Part shown: positions 6,942-17,700 of the stretch, in pieces
Layout: each line of letters begins with the position of its first letter
How positions within the stretch are numbered: the stretch's first letter is position 1
NCBI GenBank assembly: GCA_030066475.1
Contig: JASJBO010000015.1
Location: 1-23,305, forward strand
Direction: 5' to 3'
Length of the DNA stretch: 23,305 nt
Source of the DNA: Myxococcota bacterium
Lineage (GTDB): Bacteria > Myxococcota_A > UBA9160 > PR03
Program-made: the position numbers and the translations under genes
The notes under the pieces: generated by a model
What the model was told of the DNA's origin: nothing
The model's database searches: none
The model's input: the letters and a program-made list of their open reading frames with translations, nothing else

Positions 6942-7264
6942 GAAGAATCGGCAGCAACATCCGCAAGCAGAACTCGGACGCGAAGAGCCACCGGGTCGTC
7001 AAGAACATCATCCGCTACACGGACGACGAGAAGCCGCGCAACGACTACCCGAAGAAGATCGTGTCCCCCACCGAGCCCGGCGCGTGCTGCACCGAGGAGA
7101 ACCGCGAGGTCGTGGGCGGCAACCGCGAGATCGACGGCTTCAAGTTCGCGTACAAGATCTGCGGGGAGTGCGGCTACGCGCTCAAGTTCTACTTCCCCGC
7201 GAACCAGGGCACCAGCGAGGCGGTGCAGAGCTACCGCCAGTGGAAGCGCTACCTGGTCCAGTAG
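6938..7264 (+). CDS. Small protein with CC and CxxC cysteine pairs
   Basis: I do not recognise this 108-residue protein. Four cysteines are arranged as C50-C51 and, 23 residues later, C75-x-x-C78 in KICGECGY, which could hold a metal in a zinc-ribbon-like site. The N-terminal half is basic and polar, and the C-terminus (FKFAYKICGECG, then LKFYFP) is beta-like. The start is taken as TTG at 6938, because AGGAAGG ends 4 nt before it and upstream residues in this frame are shadow translation of the NRDE gene. Codons are typical of the region. Coupling to the NRDE gene suggests a joint role, and a strong hairpin follows the stop. Confidence 0.72.
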   Translation: MRRIGSNIRKQNSDAKSHRVVKNIIRYTDDEKPRNDYPKKIVSPTEPGACCTEENREVVGGNREIDGFKFAYKICGECGYALKFYFPANQGTSEAVQSYRQWKRYLVQ

Positions 7265-7285
7265 CGAAGCACCCGCGTTTCGCGC

Positions 7286-7310
7286 CGGGGCGGCCCCAGG
7301 GGCCGCCCCG
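7286..7310 (+). terminator. Strong GC hairpin after the small CxxC gene
   Basis: GGGGCGGCCC (7287-7296) pairs perfectly with GGGCCGCCCC (7300-7309) around a CAG loop, with one more C-G pair outside. It begins 22 bases after the stop. Only a weak T-run (GTCGTTTCG) follows, so termination may be imperfect. It separates this gene from folC. Confidence 0.65.
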
Positions 7311-7329
7311 CGTCGTTTCGACCGGCGGC

Positions 7330-7335
7330 TATGTT
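7330..7335 (+). promoter_or_regulatory. Possible -10 box (TATGTT) of folC
   Basis: TATGTT lies 11 nt before the folC ATG and would place the transcription start about 5 nt before the start codon. No Shine-Dalgarno sequence is visible between the hairpin and the ATG, so a nearly leaderless transcript is possible. No clear -35 box is seen. Confidence 0.3.
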
Positions 7336-7346
7336 CTGGGCCCGCC

Positions 7347-8702
7347 ATGTCGATCCGAACGCTCGCCGCCGCCGCTGCCTGGCTCGAGGGCCTGATCAAC
7401 GTCGAGCGCCGGCCCGACGTGTCCTACGCGCGCCTGGGGCTGGAGCCGATCCGCGCGCTGCTGGCGCGGCTGGGCGATCCGCAGCGCCAGCTCTCCGTCG
7501 TGCACGTCGCCGGGTCGAAGGGCAAGGGCTCGACCGCCCTGCACGCCGAGGCGGTGCTGCGGGCGGCGGGCGAGCGGGTCGGCACCTTCACCTCGCCCCA
7601 CCTCGAGAGCTGGACGGAGCGCTTCCGCATCGATGGGCGCGAGGTCGCGGGGCCGGCGCTCGCGGCCGCGGTCGAGCGGGTGCGTCCCCATGTCGAGGCG
7701 CTGCGCTCCGAGCGGCCCGAGAGCGCGCCGACCTTCTTCGACGCCACGACCGCCGCGGCGTTCGTGTTGTTCGCCGAGGCGCGCGTCGACCGCGCGCTGC
7801 TCGAGGTGGGCCTCGGCGGCCGGCTCGACTCGACCAACGTCGTGGATCCCGCGGTGACCTGCATCACGACGATCGAGCTCGAGCACACCGACAAGCTCGG
7901 CACCACGCTCGCCGAGATCGCGGGCGAGAAGGCCGGGATCGTCAAGGCGGGCCGTCCGCTCGTGGTCGGAGCGCTGCCGTCCGAGGCGGCCGCGGTGGTC
8001 GACGCGCGCGCGCGCGCCCGCGGGGCGCCCGCCGCGTGGCTGGGGCGCGAGCTCGGCGTCGAGGTGCTGGCGCCGTGCACGACGGGCCAGCGGCTGCGGC
8101 TGCACGACGGCGACTTCGCCTGCGAGGTCGAGCTCCCCGTGCCCGGGCGGCACCAGGCCGAGAACGCGGCGCTCGCGCTCGGGTGCGTGCGCCGGCTCGG
8201 CGCGCACGGCGACGCCGCCCTCGCGGACGCGGCCCGCCGCGGGCTCGGCGCGGTGCGGCTCCCGGGCCGCCTGGAGCTGCTGTCGCGCACGCCGTGGATC
8301 CTGGTCGACGCGGCCCACACCGCCGCCTCGGCGCGCGCGCTGGGCGACGCGCTCGCCGCCGGAACGAGTGCGCGCACGCACCTGGTGCTCTCGGTCTCCG
8401 CGGGCAAGGATCTCGACGCGATCCTGGCGGCGCTGCTGCCGCACGCGGGTCGGGTCACCGCCACGCACGCCGAGCCGACGCGCTCGCTGCCACCGGCCGA
8501 GCTGGCGGCCGAGGTGCGCGCGCGGGCGCCGGGCTGCGAGGTCCGCGCCGTGTCCGACCCGCGGCTCGCCCTGCGCGCCGCGCGTGGCGCCCTGCGCGGC
8601 GGGGACCGCCTGTGCGTGGCGGGCTCGATCTACCTGGCGGGCATCGCGCGGCGCGTGCTGCGCGAGCCCGCTGCAGCGCCCCACGCCGGTCTTCGTGGCT
8701 AG
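7347..8702 (+). CDS. folC: FolC: folylpolyglutamate synthase / dihydrofolate synthase
   Basis: This 451-residue protein matches the Mur-ligase-like FolC family in length and motif order. The P-loop is GSKGKGS (56-62), followed by the folate-loop motif TFTSPHLESWTERFRIDG (about 80-97). Further on are LLEVGLGGRLDSTNVV and a HTDKLGTTLAEIAGEKAGIVK stretch that carries the lysine usually carbamylated in this family. FolC adds glutamate to dihydropteroate and folates using ATP, in the cytosol. One deviation is that the usual DGAHNP motif of the C-terminal domain reads DAAHTAAS. The final codons overlap the likely MFS start by 8 nt. Whether it performs both activities cannot be told from sequence. 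Confidence 0.92.
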   Translation: MSIRTLAAAAAWLEGLINVERRPDVSYARLGLEPIRALLARLGDPQRQLSVVHVAGSKGKGSTALHAEAVLRAAGERVGTFTSPHLESWTERFRIDGREVAGPALAAAVERVRPHVEALRSERPESAPTFFDATTAAAFVLFAEARVDRALLEVGLGGRLDSTNVVDPAVTCITTIELEHTDKLGTTLAEIAGEKAGIVKAGRPLVVGALPSEAAAVVDARARARGAPAAWLGRELGVEVLAPCTTGQRLRLHDGDFACEVELPVPGRHQAENAALALGCVRRLGAHGDAALADAARRGLGAVRLPGRLELLSRTPWILVDAAHTAASARALGDALAAGTSARTHLVLSVSAGKDLDAILAALLPHAGRVTATHAEPTRSLPPAELAAEVRARAPGCEVRAVSDPRLALRAARGALRGGDRLCVAGSIYLAGIARRVLREPAAAPHAGLRG

Positions 8703-9972
8703 CGCGTCGGGCCCCGCGGCGGGGCCCGACGCCGAGGCGCGCTACGCGGCCGAGGTGCGCGCCAACCTGGCGCGCAACTACCTGGCGCACCTGGCGCACG
8801 GGCTGCTCGGGCAGACCGGCTTCCGGCTGATCAACGCGCCGACCTTCGTGCCCGCCTACGTGTTCGCGATCTCGGGCTCCGACTTCGCCGTGGGGCTCGC
8901 GCGCGCCTGCCAGTCGCTGGGCATGTTCCTGTCGCCCGTGATGGGCGCGACGTCGGTCGAGCATCGGCGCCGCGTGCTGCCGGTGGGCTTCGTGGTGGGC
9001 GGCGCGATGCGCGTGCAGGTCCTGGGCCTGGCGCTGGCGGGCTTCTTCCTGCCCGCGCCCTGGGACCTCTACCTGGTCTGCCTGTTCCTCGGGCTGTTCG
9101 GCTTCTTCCTCGGCATGCAGGGCGTGATCTTCAACTTCCTGGTCTCGAAGGTGATCCCGGTCGGCCGGCGCGGCGTGCTGCTGGGCCTGCGCCAGATGCT
9201 GTCCGGGCTGATCGCCGCCGCGGTCGGCGCGGTCGGCGGGCGCCTGGTCGAGAGCGAGGCGCTCGGCAACGGCTACGCGGCGACGTTCCTGATCGCGTTC
9301 GTGCTCACGGCCTGCGGGCTGGCGATGCTCGCCTTCGTGCGCGAGCCCGAGGCGCCGAGCGTGCGGCCGCCTTCCAGCTTCGCGCGCCGCCTGCGCGACC
9401 TGCCGCGGCTGCTGCGCGGCGACCGCGCCTTCAGCGCCTATCTGGTGGCGCGCGCGCTCGGCAACATGGGCCGCATGGCGCTTCCCTTCTGCGTGCTCTT
9501 CGCCGACGAGCGGCTCGGCGTGTCGGGCGCGCAGCTCGGTCAGCTCACCGTGGCGGTGGTGCTCGGCATGAGCGTCCCGAACCCGATCTGGGGCTGGGCC
9601 GCGGACCGCTTCGGCTTCCGCTCCACGTTGGTGAGCTCGCTGTTGCTCTGGATCGCGGCGCCGCTGGTGCTGATGCAGGCCGAGAGCTTCGGCGTGCTGC
9701 TGGCCGTCTTCGGCGCGCTGGGGGCCGGCCAGGGTGGCTTCATGCTCTCGGCGCAGAACCTGGTGCTCGAGTTCGGGATGCGCGAGGACCTGCCGCTGCG
9801 CATCGCCGCGGCCAACAGCGCGAGCGAGCTGGTGGGGACCGTCGCCCCGCTGCTGGGGGGCGGGCTCGCGGCACTCTGGGGCTACGAGGTGGTGTTCTGG
9901 AGCGCCGTCGCCGCGCAGTCGCTCGCGCTGATGGTCACCGTCCTCGGCGTCTCCGAGCCGCGCCACAGGTAG
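8695..9972 (+). CDS. Major facilitator superfamily (MFS) transporter
   Basis: The protein (425 residues from GTG 8695) has about 10-12 hydrophobic segments in two halves. They are joined by a cytoplasmic loop near residues 216-245. The second half contains the MFS motif A variant GWAADRFGFRS (300-310). The residue pattern, with many Gly/Ala/Leu-rich helices and a short polar C-terminus, fits a 12-TM inner-membrane permease. The substrate is not identifiable. GTG 8695 overlaps the folC stop; GTG 8755 is an alternative that would give 405 residues and place a strong hairpin between the genes. Overlap suggests co-transcription with folC. The gene ends facing a convergent operon. Confidence 0.85.
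   Translation: MASASGPAAGPDAEARYAAEVRANLARNYLAHLAHGLLGQTGFRLINAPTFVPAYVFAISGSDFAVGLARACQSLGMFLSPVMGATSVEHRRRVLPVGFVVGGAMRVQVLGLALAGFFLPAPWDLYLVCLFLGLFGFFLGMQGVIFNFLVSKVIPVGRRGVLLGLRQMLSGLIAAAVGAVGGRLVESEALGNGYAATFLIAFVLTACGLAMLAFVREPEAPSVRPPSSFARRLRDLPRLLRGDRAFSAYLVARALGNMGRMALPFCVLFADERLGVSGAQLGQLTVAVVLGMSVPNPIWGWAADRFGFRSTLVSSLLLWIAAPLVLMQAESFGVLLAVFGALGAGQGGFMLSAQNLVLEFGMREDLPLRIAAANSASELVGTVAPLLGGGLAALWGYEVVFWSAVAAQSLALMVTVLGVSEPRHR
8708..8728 (+). other. Perfect hairpin at the folC-MFS junction
   Basis: CGGGCCCC (8708-8715) pairs with GGGGCCCG (8721-8728) around a GCGGC loop, starting 6 nt after the folC stop. If the MFS gene starts at GTG 8695 this is simply coding DNA for Gly-Pro-Ala-Ala-Gly-Pro. 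If it starts at GTG 8755 the hairpin is intergenic and could attenuate or protect the folC transcript. Confidence 0.4.
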
Positions 9973-9975
9973 ACG

Positions 9976-10033
9976 GGACTTCGCTCGCCTGCGGCTCGCT
10001 GCGCGCGCCGGGGGACCGGCGCTTGCGGGGTGC
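9976..10033. repeat. Intergenic dyad repeat, copy 1
   Basis: This copy starts GGACTTCGCTCGCC and ends GCTTGCGGGGTGC, the same borders as copy 2. Its core is a perfect hairpin, GCGCCGG (10005-10011) with CCGGCGC (10016-10022) around GGGA. It starts 3 bases after the MFS stop and may act as that gene's terminator. No T-tract follows. Confidence 0.6.
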
Positions 10034-10070
10034 CGTCGAGGGGGTGATTGCTGGGCGGAGGCAGCTTGAT

Positions 10071-10123
10071 GGACTTCGCTCGCCTTCGGCTCGCTGCGCG
10101 CGCCTTCGGCGCTTGCGGGGTGC
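10071..10123. repeat. Intergenic dyad repeat, copy 2
   Basis: This copy is almost identical to copy 1 over the first 33 bases and the last 15. It differs in the core, where a shorter GCGC-CTTCG-GCGC hairpin (10100-10112) replaces the longer stem. On the other strand the flank reads as two near-identical units, GCGAGCCGAAG and GCGAGCGAAG. It lies 30 bp from the end of the minus-strand operon, so the pair may work as bidirectional terminators or belong to a dispersed intergenic repeat family. Confidence 0.6.
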
Positions 10124-10153
10124 TTCGGGCGCGCGCGGAGTCGGTGCCTCGGG

Positions 10154-11937
10154 TCAGCTGCTCGAGGGTCGGCCGCGCCGTCCGGCCGTGCGCTCCATCA
10201 GCGCGACCCACTCCTCGGGCGCCACGGGTCGGCTGCACAGGTAGCCCTGGTAGACGTCGCAGCCGCACTCGCGCAGGAAGTCGAGCTGCGCCTCGGTCTC
10301 GACGCCCTCGGCCACGACCGAGAGCCCCAGGCGCTGCGCCATCGCCACGATCGCCGTCACGATGGCGGCATCGTCGGCGTCGTCGGGGATGCTCTGCACG
10401 AAGGAGCGGTCGATCTTGAGCTCGTCGAGCGGGAAGCGCTTCAGCGAGGCGAGCGACGAGTAGCCGGTACCGAAGTCGTCGACCGACACCTTCACCCCCA
10501 TCGCCTTGAACTCGTGGAGGATCTCCGCGGTCTCCTGGGGGTTCTCCATGATCATGCTCTCGGTGAGCTCGAGGATCAGGTACTTGGCGTCGAGCCCGCT
10601 GCGGCGCAGCGCGCCGCGGATCGTGTCGCGGAAGCGGCCGCTGCGGAACTGCTTGCTCGACACGTTCACCGCCACGCGGATCGCCGGCAGGCCCTGGCGC
10701 TGCCAGATCTCGTTCTGCCCGCAGGCGAGGTTGATGGCCCACTCGCCCAGCGACTCGATCAGCCCGGTCTCCTCGGCGATCGGGATGAACCGGTTGGGCG
10801 GCACCGTGCCGAGCTCCGGGTGCTTCCAGCGCATCAGGGCCTCGGCCCCGATGATGCGGCCGGTCTTCACGTCGACCTTCGGCTGGTAGTAGAGGTGGAG
10901 CTGGCGGCGCTCGCGCGCGCGGCGCAGGTCGTTCTCGAGGCTCAGGCGCTCGAGCGACGCCTCGTTGAGCGAGCGGTCGTAGAACTGGTACTCGTGGCCC
11001 CGGCCGCGCTTCGCGTGCGAGGTCGCGACGCCCGCGTTCGAGATCAACGTCTCGACGGTCTCGGCGTCGCCCGGATACACCGCGATGCCGACGCCGGCCG
11101 TCAGGAACAGGTCGCGCCCGTCGAGGTACACCGGCTCGCCGAGCGCGCCGAGGATGCGCCGGGCGACGCGCGCGGCCGCATGGGCCGGGTCGGGGCCGCG
11201 CAGCAGCACCCAGAACTCGTCGCCGCCCGCCCGGCACAGCGGCGTCTGCTCGGGGCGGGGCGCCGGTCCGTCGCCACCGGGCCGCACGCACTTCTCGAGC
11301 CGCTCCGCGACGGTCTTGAGCAGGGAGTCTCCGACGGTGTGGCCGAGCGTGTCGTTGAGCTGCTTGAAACGGTCGAGGTTGACCTGGAGCAGCGCGAACT
11401 CGGCCGCCTCGGCCCGCGCCCGGCGCAGCGCCCGCTCGATCCGCTCCATGAAGAAGCGGCGGTTGGGCAGGCCGGTGAGCCGGTCGTAGTGCGCCAGCCG
11501 GTCGCGGTAGGCCTTGGCGGCGAGCGTGTTGCGCAGGCGCAGGGCCAGCTCGCTCGGATCCACGGGCTTGCCCAGGAAGTCGGTGGCGCCCAGCTCCAGC
11601 GCGCGCAGCTTGGTGGCGGCGTCGGTCGAGGAGGTGAGGATGATGACGGGCGTGTGCTGGAGCGCCGGGTCGCTGCGGATCGCGTCGAGGATCTCGAGGC
11701 CGCCGACGTTCGGCATCATCAGGTCGAGCAGCAACAGGTCGGGGCCGGTCTCGCGGAACAGGTCGAGCGCCTCCCGCGAGTCGGTGGTCGTCACGAGTCG
11801 CGTGTAGCCCTCGCCCTCGAGGAACAGCTCGAGGACCTCGAGCGTGGTGGGCTCGTCGTCGACCATCATGATGGTCGACGCCTTGAGGGCCTCGAGCCCG
11901 TCGACGTCGCCGGACAGAGTGGAGCGGTCGGCGTCCA

Positions 11938-11938
<1 letters not shown>
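10154..11938 (-). CDS. REC-GGDEF-EAL cyclic di-GMP response regulator
   Basis: This 594-residue protein has three domains. The receiver domain (about 20-140) has acidic residues D27/D28, phospho-acceptor D72 in LLDLMMP, and K124. The GGDEF domain (about 150-325) has an intact GGDEF at 238-242 and NLDRFKQLND. The EAL domain (about 335-585) has E366 of EALMRW, N425 in NVSS, E457 in ELTES, DDFGTGYSS (487-495), K508 in KIDR, E544 in AEGVET and Q564 in QGY, all the usual catalytic residues. Both synthesis and breakdown of cyclic di-GMP therefore look possible. The inhibitory RxxD site before GGDEF is missing, and a Pro/Gly-rich insertion lies there. No membrane segment is present. Its ATG overlaps the kinase stop (TGATG), so it is probably the output of that relay. 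Confidence 0.93.
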
Positions 11939-14757
<2,819 letters not shown>

Positions 14758-14767
14758 GGCTCCCCGT

Positions 14768-17700
14768 CTAGCCCCGCTTGCCGGCCGGCTCGCGCGCGGA
14801 GCGGTCGAGCATCGCGTCCAGCGACTCGTCGTCCTCGGACTCCTCGTCGTCCCGACCGGCCAGATGGATGAGCACCGGGATCGGGTCGATCAGCTGCCAG
14901 GCAGGCAGCGAGGACACCAGGCTCGCCAGCAGCAGCCCGCCGCGCGTGAGCCAGATCACGTAGCCGATCGAGAGGCCCGTGGTGATCGCCACGCTCGAGC
15001 CCACCACGCGGGTCTCGACCGCGACGTCGGTGTCGAGCTGGTTGCGGACGCGGTCGAGCTCTCCGAAGAACTCGCTCCGCTGCGACGAGAAGATCAGGTC
15101 GCCGAACGACGCGCCCACCGGCGCTCGGCCGGCGAGGAAGTCGCGCAGGGCCTCGAGGCTCCGATGGGTGAACAGCGCCACCTCGCGCTCGAGCTCGCGG
15201 CGCACGGCCGGCGGCTCGGTCGGCTCCACGGAGGCGATCTCGGGTCCCGCGCGCACGACCGGCGGCTGGATCGGGGGGCCGGCGGACGCTGGGGGCTCGA
15301 GCCCCGGCGCGGGACCCGGCTCGGTCGCGGGAGCCCCGGTCAGGGGTTCGGGCTCCGGCTCGGGGTCGGGCTCGCTCGCGGGCTCCGGCTCGTCGGGCGG
15401 CGGCGGGTCGGGCTCGTCGGGCGGCAGCGGCTCGGTCACCTCCTCGGGCAGGTCCTCCAGCACGAAGGTGGAGATCGCGCTGCGCGCGGCGGCGATCGCG
15501 CTGGTGCCGCCGCTGGCACTGGTGTCGACCTGCGCGCGGATCTCCACACCGCCCGCCGTGGACGACTGCCCGCCGGCGTAGGCGTCGTCGAGCCCGCGCA
15601 CGACCAGCGCGGCGGGCACGCCCGCGAAGCTCCCGGCGGGCACGAAGCGCACCCGCGCGTCGCCGCCCAGCACCAGCGCCGTCGCGTCGTCGCCGACCGC
15701 GCCGATCGCGAACCAGTGGGCGCCCTCGTCGCTCGAGTACTCCCAGGTCCCCTCGCCGGCGGGGTCGGCGGCGTTGCCGACGACCGCGACGCCCGACAGG
15801 CTGGCGCCCGCATCCACGTCCCGGAACACCCCGGCGAACAGGCCGTCGATGCGGGCCCCGGGCGGGTCCACGTCGCCGACGTTCGTCCGGGCCAGCATGG
15901 CGTCGCCGAGGCCGGGGGCGTCGTTCACCGCGGTCACGGTGAGCGTGGCCCGGTCGACGGCCGTCGAGAAGGCGTGGCTGCCGCCGTTCGGCGCCGTGTC
16001 GGCGCGGCCGCCCGCGACTCCCGCCGTCTGGTCCCAGGCGCGGAAGCGGAACGCGGCCGAGTCCGCGTTGTGCCCGTCCGGGACGAAGCGGATCGAGTCC
16101 GTGTCGCGCAGCAGCAGCGCGTTCGCGTCCGAGACCGGGCCCACGTCCTGCCAGGGCCCGGTGGAGAGCCGGACCTGCCACGTTCCGTTGCCGCTCTCGA
16201 GCTCGGTGATCGCGATGCCGAGCTGCGCGCCTGGATCGGCGTCGGTGATCGAGCTGCCCACGATCGTGGCGACGAGCGCGCCCGGGTTGCCGACCTGGTC
16301 CTCGCTGACCGTCGGCAGCGCCGGGGCCGCCGGCGCGAGCACCGGGGCGTCGTTGACGGTCGTCACGTCGATGGTGATGGTGTTGGGCGTCGGGTCGAGG
16401 TCCACCCCGCCGTTCGCGGTACCGCCGTCGTCGCGGACCTGGAAGGTGAAGCTCGCGAGGGCGGGGCCGCTCGTGCCGGGGGCGGGGGTGTAGACGAGGT
16501 CGCCTGCGGCGATCGCGGCGGCGCTCACGCTCTCGCCGCCGGCGAGCACCAGCGGCCCGGCGCGCAAGGTGCCGAGCGCGGGCACGCTCGCGATCCGCAC
16601 CTCGAGCAGCGCGTCGCCGTCGGGGTCGCTGAAGCCGAAGTCCGCCGCCGCGAAGACGTAGGGCACGTCCTCCGCGGTGACCACGGTCGCGTCGGCGCCC
16701 GCCGGCGCGTCGTTGACCGGCGTGACCGTGATCGAGGCCGTGTCCTGGGCCGCGCTGAACGCGCTGCTGCCCCCGGGCGGCGCCGTGTCGCCGAGGCCCC
16801 CGTTGGCGCCCGTGGTGCGGTCCCAGGCGCGGAACCCGATGCCCGGGTCGACGCTGCCCTGGAATCCCGGCGCCGGCTCGAAGTAGATTCGCGTGCTCCC
16901 GTCCGCGGCCAGCAGGCGCGCGGCGTCGTCGCTCACGGGACCCAGCGGGATCCAGCTGGCGCCGCCGTCGATCGAGAAGTGCCAGGTCCCGGTGCCGGTG
17001 TCGGCACTCGTGACGGCGATTCCGGTGAGCGCTCCGGGGTCGACGTCGCTCACGTTGTCGAGCCCGCCGCCGCCCGCGAAATCGACCAGGCTGTCGATCG
17101 AGGTGCCGACCGCGCCCGCGGGCGGGCCCGCGTCCTCCGCGACGTCGGCGAGGGCGAGCGTCGCGGTGGTGGCGAGCCAGGGGGCGTCGTTGACCGCGGT
17201 GACCGTGAGCGAGGCCGTGTCGGTGGCCGTCGAGAACGCGGTCGTGCCGCCGTTGGGCACCGTATCGACCTTGCTGCCGGCGCTGCCGCCGGTGCGGTCC
17301 CAGGCGCGGAACGCGAACGAGGGCGCGTCGGCGGCCCGGCCGTCGGGCACGAAGCGGATCTGGTCGCCGTCGCGCAGCAAGAGCGCGCTCGCGTCCGAGA
17401 CCGCGCCCACGTCCTGCCAGGGTCCGGCGGCGAGCCGGTACTGCCAGGTGCCGTTGCCGCTGTCGAGGCCGGTGATCGCGAGGCCCGCCGCGGAGCCCGC
17501 GTCGACGTCGGCGAGGCCGCCGAGCAGGGTCGAGACGAGCGCGCCGGGGTTGCCGAGCTCGTCCTCGGTGATCGTCGGCAGCGTCGGGGCGGTCGGCGTG
17601 AGGACCGGCGCGTCGTTGACGGCGGACACCGCGATCGAAGCCGTGTCGGTGGCCGTCGAGAACGCGGCGGTGTCGCCATTGACGGAGGCGTCCACCCGGT

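Noticed and set aside
8368..8694. An N-terminal extension of the MFS protein into folC
   Set aside because: The extra residues are Arg/Ser/Cys-rich shadow translation of the well-supported folC 3' end and have no membrane segments.
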